Assembly: GCA_033064195.1 (NCBI GenBank)
Contig: JARBJD010000242.1
Coordinates: 1 to 64,000 of the forward strand
Direction of reading: 5' to 3'
Source: Blattamonas nauphoetae
Lineage: Eukaryota > Preaxostyla > Oxymonadida
Length of the DNA stretch: 64,000 bases
Under the pieces are notes generated by a model. That model was given only the letters and a program-made list of their open reading frames with translations. It made no database searches and was not told the origin of the DNA. Position 1 is the stretch's first letter. The number at the start of each line of letters is the position of its first letter. Of this stretch, positions 13,301-21,955 are shown piece after piece. The position numbers were made by a program, and so were the translations under genes.

Positions 13301-14060
13301 GTCGTCGTCTCCGTCCGTCCCCACACACGATCATCATCGACTCCGTCCGCTCCACACACGATCATCATCGACTCCGTCCGCTCCTCACACGATCATCATC
13401 TACTCCGTCCGCTCCCACTCACGATCATCATCGACTCCGTCCGCTCCCACACACGATCATCATCGACTCCGTCCGCCCCACACACGATCATCATCGACTC
13501 CGTCCGCTCCCACTCACGATTATCATCGACTCCGTCCGCTCCCACTCACGATCATCATCGACTCCGTCCGCTCCTCACACACGATCATCATCGACTCCGT
13601 CCGCTCCACACACGATCATCATCGACTCCGTCCGCTCCACACGATCATCATCGACTCCGTCCGCCTCACGATCATCATCGACTCCGTCCGTCTACCACAC
13701 GATCATCATCGACTCCGTCCGCCCCACACACGATCATCATCGACTCCGTCCGCTCCCACTCACGATCATCATCGACTCCGTCCGCTCCCACTCACGATCA
13801 TCGTCGACTCCGTCCGCTCCCGCACACGATCGTCACCGTCTCCGTCCGGGGCTTCCACCTCGATCATCGACTCCGTCCGCTTCCACTCACGATCGTCATC
13901 GTCTCCGTCCGCTCCTGCCTCGATCATCATCGACTCCGTCCGCTCCCACTCCCAATCTTCGTATCCACTTCCTCACACATTGTTTTCCAGCAATTTCTCT
14001 TAAATCACTTCATGAATCTACATCTGATTGTGGTGTGACTAGAATGTGAAAAGAGCAAGA
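10400..14060. other. GC-richer island inside the Polinton
   Basis: This 3.7 kb block separates the ATPase from the virion genes. Its base composition shifts from AT-rich to roughly even or GC-rich, and the AT-rich gene boxes of the element are absent. Several short frames read like pieces of ordinary protein, for example DSPFVLWNGLKTF near 11.5 kb and KEKQRKDAQTDTRSDSFNLD near 12.4 kb, but none forms a full gene. No inverted ends or target duplication were found. It looks like foreign, probably host, DNA gained by the element. Its right end holds a minisatellite. Confidence 0.5.
12955..13965. repeat. Minisatellite, units of about 30-33 bp, roughly 30 copies
   Basis: The core actccgtccgctcccactca is followed by cgatcatcatcg and is repeated head to tail with unit-length variation. 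Two unit types alternate, one with atcatcatcgactccg and one with gtcgtcgtctccg. A frame crosses the array without stops and encodes Ser/Arg/His/Pro-rich repeats, but this comes from the unit sequence and I do not call it a gene. Confidence 0.92.
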
Positions 14061-14410
14061 ATGGAATATCTGAGAAAAGTATGGATGATCAAAGCCGGAT
14101 CTCTCCACCAAGATGAAGTTATGACAAAGGCTCCAAGGAAAATGTTCGTCAGAATTATATCAACATGAAAAATCTTAAATCTGAACAAACTGAGCAAGTC
14201 GGCTCCATGGGTGGAAAGCCCTGGTTGCGATTGAAATTCAAGTCTGGATGAATCTGTGATTGCACTTCATGAGAAACATTCCTATTTGATGCTTCACTCA
14301 CTTTTGCATTCACATATGCTGTTAGAGACAAGGGTTCCACCTCCGCGAAACCTCTGGTTTAGCCATATTCGATTTGTTCATTTGTGATTTAACTCTAATT
14401 AAAATATACT
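14060..14410. other. Short stretch before the virion genes
   Basis: AT-rich Polinton-type sequence between the island and the first virion gene. A 61-codon minus-strand frame exists (14,155-14,340) but has no AT-rich box and no recognisable motif, so no gene is called. Confidence 0.4.
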
Positions 14411-14427
14411 TTTGGTTTTTATTTTGT
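14411..14427 (+). promoter_or_regulatory. AT-rich gene box before the first virion gene
   Basis: tttggtttttattttgt ends at 14,427. Confidence 0.55.
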
Positions 14428-14498
14428 ATGAAAACACACAATGTCACAAAGATAGTGTACGTTCAACCACAAAGAAAAGCACAAGCAAAGAAACCAAA

Positions 14499-15401
14499 AT
14501 GAGATACGCAGCAGAGACTCAAGCAGCATTGAAACGAATCTATGCCGACGATGATATTCAAACCAGACGCAATGATGCTCTGTGTAGTCTTCCATCAGCT
14601 CGAGAGTATATTCAGAGAACAGGACGAAATTGGACTGCGAAAATAGAACAATATGGACAAGTTCCTGATGTGATGGTCTACGATAATGATACTGGAGATC
14701 TGATTGCAGTCAATGGTGCTATGCTAACTCCATACAACAGCAGACCAGTCAAAGAGACATACTATGCAATGAATCCAACACCAGACATGCGAAGACTGAA
14801 ACCATACACATCATTCAATCAAGAAAATGGAAGGAGAATCAAAGCTGTACATCGGAATTTCCTCAAAAATGGAACATACGATTTGCCAACCAATTATCGA
14901 GACGTCAGCTATGAAGAGATGAAGACCAAACGATCTCAACAACCATATGCAATAATGAAGAGAGCTGTTGGTGAACACATGACAGACACATTGGGAATAA
15001 CTCGTGCAAATCGAAGCAATCCAGCTGATCCCAGCAAGAATGTGTTAGACAATATGGTGTTCAATTCAATTCAATCACAGATTGCATCACTGATGTGGGA
15101 TCAATGGCTTCATGATCATGTTCAGGACTACAATCCCAGTATGAAACAAAAGAAAGCCTTCAAAGATCAGATTTATCCAGTGTTTCTCCAAATGATCACT
15201 CAAGATACAACGTATTTATCGGAATACTGTACTCGCTATTCAACTCACATATCAACAGAAGTTAATAAACTGAAAGCCAAAGCATTCAAAACAGTCACAG
15301 ATGATAATATCAGTGGATACCAATCTGAGATGCCTGGGTATTATCGATTTGCACAGTTGGACAGTTCTGGAATGGGAGCTATAGATCGAGCAGAAATGTG
15401 A
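14499..15401 (+). CDS. Unknown Polinton protein, about 300 aa
   Basis: A long open frame in the virion-gene cluster. The first methionine in frame is at 14,499 (MRYAAETQAALKRIYADDD). An AT-rich box lies slightly upstream, at 14,411-14,427. The protein is hydrophilic and mixed in charge, with no membrane segment or known motif. Its C-terminal third is helix-rich (KLKAKAFKTVTDDNISGY). Position at the head of the cluster suggests a structural or assembly role. That is inference. Confidence 0.6.
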   Translation: MRYAAETQAALKRIYADDDIQTRRNDALCSLPSAREYIQRTGRNWTAKIEQYGQVPDVMVYDNDTGDLIAVNGAMLTPYNSRPVKETYYAMNPTPDMRRLKPYTSFNQENGRRIKAVHRNFLKNGTYDLPTNYRDVSYEEMKTKRSQQPYAIMKRAVGEHMTDTLGITRANRSNPADPSKNVLDNMVFNSIQSQIASLMWDQWLHDHVQDYNPSMKQKKAFKDQIYPVFLQMITQDTTYLSEYCTRYSTHISTEVNKLKAKAFKTVTDDNISGYQSEMPGYYRFAQLDSSGMGAIDRAEM

Positions 15402-15415
15402 ATTTAAAACATTAA

Positions 15416-15441
15416 TATATTTTTATTTTTTATAGAAAGAG
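15416..15441 (+). promoter_or_regulatory. AT-rich gene box at 15.4 kb
   Basis: tttttattttttataga followed by a few bases and ATG 15,442. Confidence 0.55.
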
Positions 15442-16067
15442 ATGCAACCAATTCTAAGTTGTCAATTTACAAAACACACAAGTTCTTCTTCAGTACCAAC
15501 ATCAATCACCAACAATGTCATCATCGAGGATAGGAGCAAAGCTGGCGTAGATAATAGAGGATCGAAGATGGAGATGGTCTCGCTAGAGGCTTCGAACCCT
15601 CCTTTGGGGAGAGAAAGAGTGTGCTCTGAACCTGTGGTATCCAATGAACGAGGTGCTTACGATCCACCATTGGAGACGTATCCATCAGCACCAATTCAGA
15701 GTCGTTCTATTCCACCTGAGAATATACATCGAACATTTCAGCATTCAAAGATCAGCTATTGCTCGTCTACAAGAATGCATTCGCATGTGAAAAGAAACTA
15801 CTGAATAATCTCATTGAACCTTCGAAGAAACTGATCACAAACCAAAGTGATTTATGTGCACTGATTGCGACTCTCACTGGGATCAATGATGTGGTGATCG
15901 AATTGGATGATTTATCTGACAAGTGCTTATGTCTGAATAAACTCCCAATCTTTCGAACAATATTCAAGATCCTTGTTGGAGGAAAAGACATGAGTATTGC
16001 CTACAATGAAGCATACAACACTATTCTCCATTATGGCATTTCTCTGACGAAAGCTATACCCAGTTAG
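15442..16067 (+). pseudogene. Unknown Polinton virion-cluster gene (fossil)
   Basis: An AT-rich box ends just before ATG 15,442. The N-terminal half is Ser/Pro-rich and probably unstructured (PPLETYPSAPIQSRSIPPE). The C-terminal half is helical (IEPSKKLITNQSDLCALIATL, shortened here, and later LNKLPIFRTIFKILVGG). It lies between two probable structural genes. No family recognised; broken about once. Confidence 0.5.
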
Positions 16068-16116
16068 GGCAGAAATCTCTTCTGAGATTATTTCCTCGTT
16101 AAAATTATAAATGAAT

Positions 16117-16138
16117 TGTATTTTCTATTTTTACTTAA
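16117..16138 (+). promoter_or_regulatory. AT-rich gene box before the 73-aa protein
   Basis: tgtattttctatttttactt then aa and ATG 16,139. Confidence 0.6.
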
Positions 16139-16360
16139 ATGGCACCAGGAAGTTTCAACAAACTCAAAAATATCGGCAAGCAATTCTTTCAATTCATCAA
16201 ACCTCTAGCTCCAACATTGCTTCAAGTCGGTGGTGGATTACTCTCTCAAACGAACAGTAAATTCGGACAAACAGCAGGAGGAATACTCAATGGCTTAGGA
16301 GGAATGATGGACGTTTATCAACAAAATAAGGCGATCAATCGTCAACAAAACCGCAGATGA
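16139..16360 (+). CDS. Small glycine-rich hydrophobic virion protein, 73 aa
   Basis: Starts MAPGSFNKLKNIGKQF immediately after an AT-rich box. An amphipathic basic N terminus is followed by a Gly-rich apolar core (LLQVGGGLLSQ, GGILNGLGGMM) and a Gln/Arg-rich tail. The same plan, with the same MAPG start, recurs in the next gene. Small proteins like this in Polintons and adenovirus-like elements are thought to be minor capsid or membrane-active components. The assignment is by size, composition and position only. The stop overlaps a downstream ATG as ATGA. Confidence 0.6.
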   Translation: MAPGSFNKLKNIGKQFFQFIKPLAPTLLQVGGGLLSQTNSKFGQTAGGILNGLGGMMDVYQQNKAINRQQNRR

Positions 16361-16494
16361 TCGAGTACGAACCACTCACCGAGCTCGAAGCCTTGCAGAG
16401 GCAAGACCACGAAATGGACGATACTCCAATGATGATATGCCACTCTCGTCAAATTCCAAAATTCAATTCAAAGGATAAACATTCACTAGTATTC

Positions 16495-16515
16495 AAATAT
16501 TTTTATTTTCCTAAA
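16495..16515 (+). promoter_or_regulatory. AT-rich gene box before the 103-aa protein
   Basis: atatttttattttcctaaa abuts ATG 16,516 and decides that start. Confidence 0.6.
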
Positions 16516-16827
16516 ATGGCACCAGGTTGGTTATCAAAATTAGCAGCAGTCGGTAAAAACATACTCAGAGTTGGAGCTCCATTTCTGAATCTCATTCCCT
16601 TCGTTGGACCATTGATTTCTAAGGTAGCACAGACAGGTGTTGAGATGATTCCAGATGTGAAATCGGATCAGCAAATCCATGCAGAAAAGATGGCTCAGTA
16701 TGAGCAAGCAATGAATGAAGGAAACACTGCAGTTGCGAATAAACTCAGAGGTGAAATACTGCGATTGGAAGAAAAGCTGAAACCGAAAACAAAGAAGAAG
16801 AAACTGAAAAGAAATAAGCATTATTGA
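16516..16827 (+). CDS. Small hydrophobic virion protein with lysine-rich tail, 103 aa
   Basis: Starts MAPGWLSKLAAVGKNIL right after an AT-rich box, which decides the start over an upstream in-frame ATG at 16,357. It has an amphipathic helix, then an apolar stretch (FLNLIPFVGPLISKV), a charged helix (QYEQAMNEGNTAVANKL) and a strongly basic end (KPKTKKKKLKRNK). It looks like a paralogue of the 73-residue neighbour. The apolar helix plus basic tail suit a minor capsid protein that touches both membrane and DNA. This is inference. Confidence 0.6.
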   Translation: MAPGWLSKLAAVGKNILRVGAPFLNLIPFVGPLISKVAQTGVEMIPDVKSDQQIHAEKMAQYEQAMNEGNTAVANKLRGEILRLEEKLKPKTKKKKLKRNKHY

Positions 16828-16844
16828 TTTTTATTTTTGATAAA
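16825..16844 (+). promoter_or_regulatory. AT-rich gene box before capsid-like A
   Basis: tgatttttatttttgataaa abuts ATG 16,845 and overlaps the stop of the previous gene. Confidence 0.6.
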
Positions 16845-18705
16845 ATGAACTCGCATATAACACATCTGACAAACAAAAAGAACTGGATCATCATCACTGA
16901 CTGGAAATACCACTGGAAGGATAGAATACACAAGAGATGACATGGGTCAAATACAACAGCAACTGATGTCCGAACATCACATTAATTACCTCATGAATGA
17001 TGGAGCACATAGTACTTCGATACAGGAATTGAAACCATCAGAGAATGCACGCTTCTACACAGGACAAGAGATAATCATTCCATTGACTGGTAATCAAGAC
17101 ATTTGTCAAATCGATGATTCCTTCATTACGTTCACTATGACGGCGACATTGAGACTCAATAATTGGCAAACTACAGCTGGGAAGGTTGGATCGTACATGA
17201 ATGAGAGAATCTTCATCTTCGTTGGACTCAAGCATTCTGCATCAATCTTTCGTGACCTTACTGTTCTTCACAACAATCAAAGAATCATCAGCACAACAAA
17301 CAATGATGTATCAATGGAGTCTCACATCTACAATATGATCAAACCTAAGAGTCAATTGGAGAATCGAAAACATTGTCACACACCTTGGCAGAATGCATGG
17401 AATCATGATGAATCAGTTGCTGGTGTTTATATTCCACTTTCTGCTTTCACAACAACATCTGGAACGGGAGTGTTTCAAGACACTATTGATGTACCAATTC
17501 GTGTGTCAATCAATCTTGAAGATCTACTGATATTCTCAGGGATGACTGACTATCCAAAATGTCTCTTTGGCGATTTGAAATTGAGTGTGCACATGAATGA
17601 AGATGCGTTTGTTTGTTGTTCTGTAAATCCTGAACTCACTTTGAAAGATACACTATCATCACTCGTAACTGGAACAGCAGCAGCACCAACGATTAAAGCA
17701 GCAATTCTCAATTGTCTTCAACATCGTCCGTATTTTCTGAACAATCTCAGAACCTCATGCACAAAGACCTTTGTTCAAATTGGTCAATCATTTCAGCAAC
17801 CAACAGTAACAAAGACATTGTTTGTTCAACAGCCAATGCCGTGACAACAGAACCAGAATTCGTGGATCAGTACATCTCATTGAACGTCACAAACTATCGG
17901 AATTGATGATGTGTATTGCATGAGTGTTGGATACAAAATGAAAGATGGTGCGATAAAGAAACTCATGGAGATGTACACAAATCGTCCTGGAACAATTCCA
18001 GCTGAGAAGATCTCATTCTATCCATTTCAGAAGACGCCAACGGCAACAGGAATTGATTGTACTCAGCAAATGGTAGTGGTGAATGCCAAGGATATCATGC
18101 TTCTCTTCCGTCACTACGACAATGAAGTCACTTGCTTCCACAATCCAATGCAAAAGAACATCCAAGTGACTTTACAAAACAGGTATTATCCAGAACAACC
18201 AACTACAACAATTGGAGCTCGCTTCTATCAGTTCGCATTATCAACTCTCAATCTCGATTCGTACCTGGCTGTTCCTGACGACTTGGAGCGATCACTGACG
18301 GATTCTCTAGTTGAAGAGAAACTCTCTGGTGATGGCACATATCCCAATGAAACAATGACAAGAGTTCGTCCAGTTCATGACAATACTGACTTCCTTCTGT
18401 GCTTCCCAACTCAACGTAGTGGATGTCCAACGAACTGCAATGATTCCATCAGTTCAAAAGGAAACACTGCGGTCACTTTGAGATCGCATCCAATCTATCA
18501 GGGTAATCTTGACACATACTACAATGTTTACAACCCAAGTCAAAGTGGAGGTGATATGACAACATTTACTCATCCTCCAGCACCAATATTAGCCACAACT
18601 GCAACAACGTGGTGGGTATTACGATTCAGCAATGGTGAACCAATAGTTGAGTACTACCCAAATCACACATTGAAAGCGTTGCACAAAGATTTAGGAATCA
18701 TGTAG
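16845..18705 (+). pseudogene. Capsid-like protein A, about 600 aa (fossil, nearly whole)
   Basis: A long coding region after an AT-rich box. Its N-terminal part has SIQELKPSENARFYTGQEI, beta-rich segments and PLTGNQDICQIDDSF. The C-terminal part ends PPAPILATTATTWWVLRF, then NGEPIVEYY. The next gene has the same plan and end motif, so the two are paralogues. Size, beta-rich make-up and place fit the double-jelly-roll major capsid proteins of Polintons. I infer the fold; no structure was computed. It carries only a couple of breaks. Confidence 0.65.
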
Positions 18706-18735
18706 AGACAAAACAGCAAAAGAAAATTATGATAT

Positions 18736-18757
18736 TGTATTTTTTATTTTTCTATAA
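18736..18757 (+). promoter_or_regulatory. AT-rich gene box before capsid-like B
   Basis: gtattttttatttttctata then aa and ATG 18,758. Confidence 0.6.
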
Positions 18758-20451
18758 ATGAGAAGTATCAGATCAAATCAATCCAAACCAACATCGACAT
18801 TAATTGAGCAAATTGAAGTGCAATCATATCTGCCAAAACAATGGGATTCAGAACCTCACATCTACTCAATCCAAGAAGTGCATCCAACAAATCCTCCAAT
18901 GCCATGCAGAATTGGAGATGAGATTGAAGTCCCACTGTGCTATGACGGACATGATGTGACTGAGTTTTCGAAGAGTCATCTGCGTATCGATCTCACGATT
19001 ACTGTTCCATATACATATCCATCAGATGCAGATGCTTCAGAGTCAGCTGGATTGTACGGAATGTTCTACGGTTACAAATCATCATCAGATGTCATTCGAG
19101 ACATGAGACTGGTTGACAGTAAAGGAAACATTATTGACAATACACTCCAGAATAATCATGTTCACGAATCATTTCTGTATCACACTTTCAAGTCGTATGA
19201 AGAGAAAAACAATATGAAGCATTGCTATAGTCTTTTTGAAAATGTTCAGAGAATGGATCCAAGTGTGTGTGGATTCTACTATGTTCCAACACTCAATGGG
19301 CAGAAAAAACCATACACTGCAACGATTCCACTGGTTATTCCGTTTGTGAATCTCCTTCCACTGAGTACGTTTGATCAGTATCCAAATTCGATCTTCGGAA
19401 ATTTACGTTTGAGATTTCATTTGACCACTGATTCACTTGTGTATTGTCCCATTCGAACTTCAACTGTTGTAAGAAAAACACTTGAGATGATGAAAGATCG
19501 ATATCCAGATAAAGACGAGCCTCGTCTCGCACCAGAAGGGCAAATGAGTCTCATGTTCGATGGTGAATACTCTAATTTGACACAGGAATTTACACAAATT
19601 GGTAATCCAATACTTCAATTCGATGACAATATAATGCCTTCTGTGAATTCATTTTACATTTCATTTATCAAAACCAAATCCTTCACAGCCACTGTTCTTT
19701 CATCTTCGATAGATACAGTGTCTTCAATTTGTTACGGATATCAAATCACTGATGCAACGAAGCAGTCACTCTTCAACACATATTCAAAGACTCTGTATGT
19801 CCTGAAAGCTGAAAGAATTGACACTCAATCATTTCAATCACAAGCAACAGCAATGGGAGTAAGATCAAACATCAGTATCAAGCTCAACAATCTCATGAAT
19901 CTTATGTGCTTATTCCTGAAAGACCAAATGAATGTACAGTCTTCAGAAATCCTCATTATGTTGGCTTATTCGAAATGCTTGGATCCAACTTTCCCAATTT
20001 CCCGATGTCAACACTCTCGCCAGAGTTCTATCAAATGATGATGGTGAATGGTGATTTTATCGGTTGTTCCGCGACGGAAGAGTTTGAGAATTCAATCTGT
20101 ATGTCACGCAATTCTACCTGTTTTGGAAAGGAGTTCAAGAGAACCAGAGCAGGAACGGATGCTACTAGTTTCACGTTCATGGTTCCAACTGATCGAAGTG
20201 AAATTGCTGGTGGAGAAGAAGGTATTTCAACAGCAGAATCAGTCAATATTGTCTTCAGAGGATCACCAATCAATCAGGGAGAACTCGATCCATATTTCAC
20301 CTCAACTCCAGAAGGTCCTCCTCCACCAATATTGGCATTGCATCAGGCTACATATTGGTTGTTCTGGATTGAGAATGGACAACCACGAGTGCGATATGTC
20401 ATTGATCGCCGACTCCAAGAAGCTTATGAAGAAGTGAAGAGAGGATACTAA
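18758..20451 (+). pseudogene. Capsid-like protein B, about 560 aa (fossil, nearly whole)
   Basis: Begins MRSIRSNQSKPTSTLIEQIE after an AT-rich box. The segment IYSIQEVHPTNPPMPCRIGD and the following beta-rich part align with protein A. The end PPPPILALHQATYWLFWI then NGQPRVRYV matches A's PPAPILATTATTWW...NGEPIVEYY. It is therefore a tandem paralogue of A, separated by only 52 bp. One of the pair is probably the major capsid protein and the other a second shell component. Broken about once. Confidence 0.65.
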
Positions 20452-20455
20452 ATTG

Positions 20456-20483
20456 AATATTGTATTTTTTGTAGAAATCACAA
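20456..20483 (+). promoter_or_regulatory. AT-rich gene box at 20.46 kb
   Basis: attgtattttttgtagaaa lies just upstream of ATG 20,484. Confidence 0.55.
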
Positions 20484-20894
20484 ATGGTGAAGCGCTATTT
20501 CTCAATTCAGAATTCTCACACTGCTCAATTGCCTCCTGATTTTACCAATTCCAGAAACCAAAAATATGTTCACTTTCTCGACTGCAAACTTATCCATGTG
20601 AGAGAAGAAATTAATGGTAACTCAACTGTCATCTCAAAAGACATTCCTCAGCACATAACAATCCATGGTGATTGGATTCAGACTGATGCATTCAATGACT
20701 CGTTTGTTGCTTTCTGTAACGAACAGATTGCGAAGCGAAAGAAGTGGGAATTAAGTACTCGACAATCAATAGTGAAGATCTGGTTCAAAGACAGTTCTGG
20801 TGATTCAATTGAGATGGAAACATCGGAAACAATCAATGGAAAAATAATCAAAGAGTATTATGAATTCCTTGTTGATCTCATGTTGGAGTATTAA
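20484..20894 (+). CDS. Unknown Polinton protein, 136 aa
   Basis: Starts MVKRYFSIQNSHTAQLPPDF, 23 bp after an AT-rich box. It is a beta-rich hydrophilic protein (HITIHGDWIQTD, SIVKIWFKDSSGDSIEMETS) with a helical C terminus. It follows the two capsid genes and its 3' end overlaps the convergent fibre gene by 17 bp. It could be a small jelly-roll vertex (penton-like) protein, but no diagnostic motif is visible. Confidence 0.55.
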   Translation: MVKRYFSIQNSHTAQLPPDFTNSRNQKYVHFLDCKLIHVREEINGNSTVISKDIPQHITIHGDWIQTDAFNDSFVAFCNEQIAKRKKWELSTRQSIVKIWFKDSSGDSIEMETSETINGKIIKEYYEFLVDLMLEY

Positions 20895-21768
20895 CCAGTG
20901 TTTCGATCAGTGAATTATATTTTTGGATTAGTTCATTGATGAGTGTCTGTTGTTGTCCGACAATGCTACTCAGTTCCTGAATGGCTTTGAGACAGAAGCA
21001 AGAGAGTTCTGCATAATCAACTTGAAGACAATCTGGATTGGAATCATTCACGACTTCGGGGAATATTTCTTGGATCTGTTGAGCAATTACACCAATGTGT
21101 CTCTTCTCACTTTCCTTCTTCAAGCATTCACATTTCTCTTTACAGTTCTTCAAGTGTTCTTCATCTGTCTCATTTTCAATTTGCTTTGTCACTTTGTTGA
21201 TCTTTGAGTCGAATGTGTTGAATTGGTAGCGAACAATTTCGACTTTATTCAGTTGCTCGAGAACATCTGGGTATGGTTCAATATTTCTTTTCACTCTTCT
21301 GTCTGACAGTTGAGAAAAACTTCCTGTTGTGGATATTGAAAACACTCCTGAACCTGTGTCCTCATCGTAGTAATACAAAGCTGGTTTGTCACATGGAGAC
21401 CACATAATTATTCCATCACCATTGAACTGAATTCCCGAAGTTTCTGCAAGCGATTGTGATATTGAAATTCCAGAAGAAAATGTCGATGCCGGATATGTTC
21501 CAGGATACTTCGGAAGTGATCCTTCTGAGATGTTCCACTTTGCTCCATTCACACTATTCAATCCTCCGATTGTTGGTGTCGTGATCGATCCATTTGTGCT
21601 CACCACTTTTTGGATTGAAGATATCGCATTCTTGTGTGCTTCTGTTGTCTTCTGAAGTGAGTCAATCACTGCTGTATTCTCGTTGGTCGTCGAGAGAGTA
21701 TGATCAATCATTATCTCAATCATTTGTGAATTGTATTTTTGTCGATTCATTTCTGTTTGCTCTTTCAT
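20878..21768 (-). CDS. Fibre-like protein with S74 intramolecular chaperone domain, 296 aa
   Basis: The C-terminal half has the S74/endosialidase chaperone pattern: a Ser-Asp start and lysine (SDRRVKRNIEPYPDVLEQL), then VRYQFNTFDSK, a charged insertion with Cys and Glu/Lys, HIGVIAQQIQEIFPEVV, and VDYAELSCFCLKAIQEL. In phage tail spikes this domain trimerises the fibre and cuts itself off. The N-terminal half is a helix followed by Gly/Ser/Thr-rich beta sequence (IQFNGDGIIMWSPCDK). I start it at MKEQTEMNRQ, which follows an AT-rich box on this strand. The frame looks whole. It is probably an attachment fibre of the element's particle. Confidence 0.8.
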   Translation of the reverse strand: MKEQTEMNRQKYNSQMIEIMIDHTLSTTNENTAVIDSLQKTTEAHKNAISSIQKVVSTNGSITTPTIGGLNSVNGAKWNISEGSLPKYPGTYPASTFSSGISISQSLAETSGIQFNGDGIIMWSPCDKPALYYYDEDTGSGVFSISTTGSFSQLSDRRVKRNIEPYPDVLEQLNKVEIVRYQFNTFDSKINKVTKQIENETDEEHLKNCKEKCECLKKESEKRHIGVIAQQIQEIFPEVVNDSNPDCLQVDYAELSCFCLKAIQELSSIVGQQQTLINELIQKYNSLIETLVNTPT

Positions 21769-21928
21769 TGAAAATAAAATTCTTGATTCCCTCATGAACA
21801 TACGTCACCAGAACATTATTTCTGACATACCCAGAGACTAGCGAACAGTTCTCTTCTCTCATTGATTCAATTAATGCTTGTTCTGAACATACTCGACGTC
21901 TTTCGTTGTACATCTCAGTTGGATTCAT
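21716..21928 (-). CDS. Second arm-encoded gene, right copy, short
   Basis: Starts MNPTEMYNERRRVCSEQALI after an AT-rich box and shares its first 50 or so residues with the left copy. After the arm boundary the sequence differs, so this is a 70-residue open frame with a unique tail. The tail overlaps the 5' end of the S74 fibre gene in another frame. It may be only the remnant left where the repeat arm ends. Confidence 0.4.
   Translation of the reverse strand: MNPTEMYNERRRVCSEQALIESMREENCSLVSGYVRNNVLVTYVHEGIKNFIFNERANRNESTKIQFTND
21769..21786 (-). promoter_or_regulatory. AT-rich gene box before the S74 fibre gene
   Basis: On the minus strand gaattttattttca abuts the ATG at 21,768. Confidence 0.5.
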
Positions 21929-21955
21929 TTAATACAAATTAAAAAATTCAAAAAT
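21929..21955 (-). promoter_or_regulatory. AT-rich gene box before arm gene 2 (right)
   Basis: Minus strand: ttttttaatttgtattaa abuts the ATG at 21,928. Confidence 0.55.

Noticed and set aside
12955-13965. CRISPR array
   Set aside because: Units are contiguous 30-33 bp repeats without unique spacers, in eukaryotic-type DNA with no cas genes.
12671-14038. A 455-codon plus-strand frame
   Set aside because: Most of it is the minisatellite read through; the frame is open because of the unit sequence, and no domain is present.
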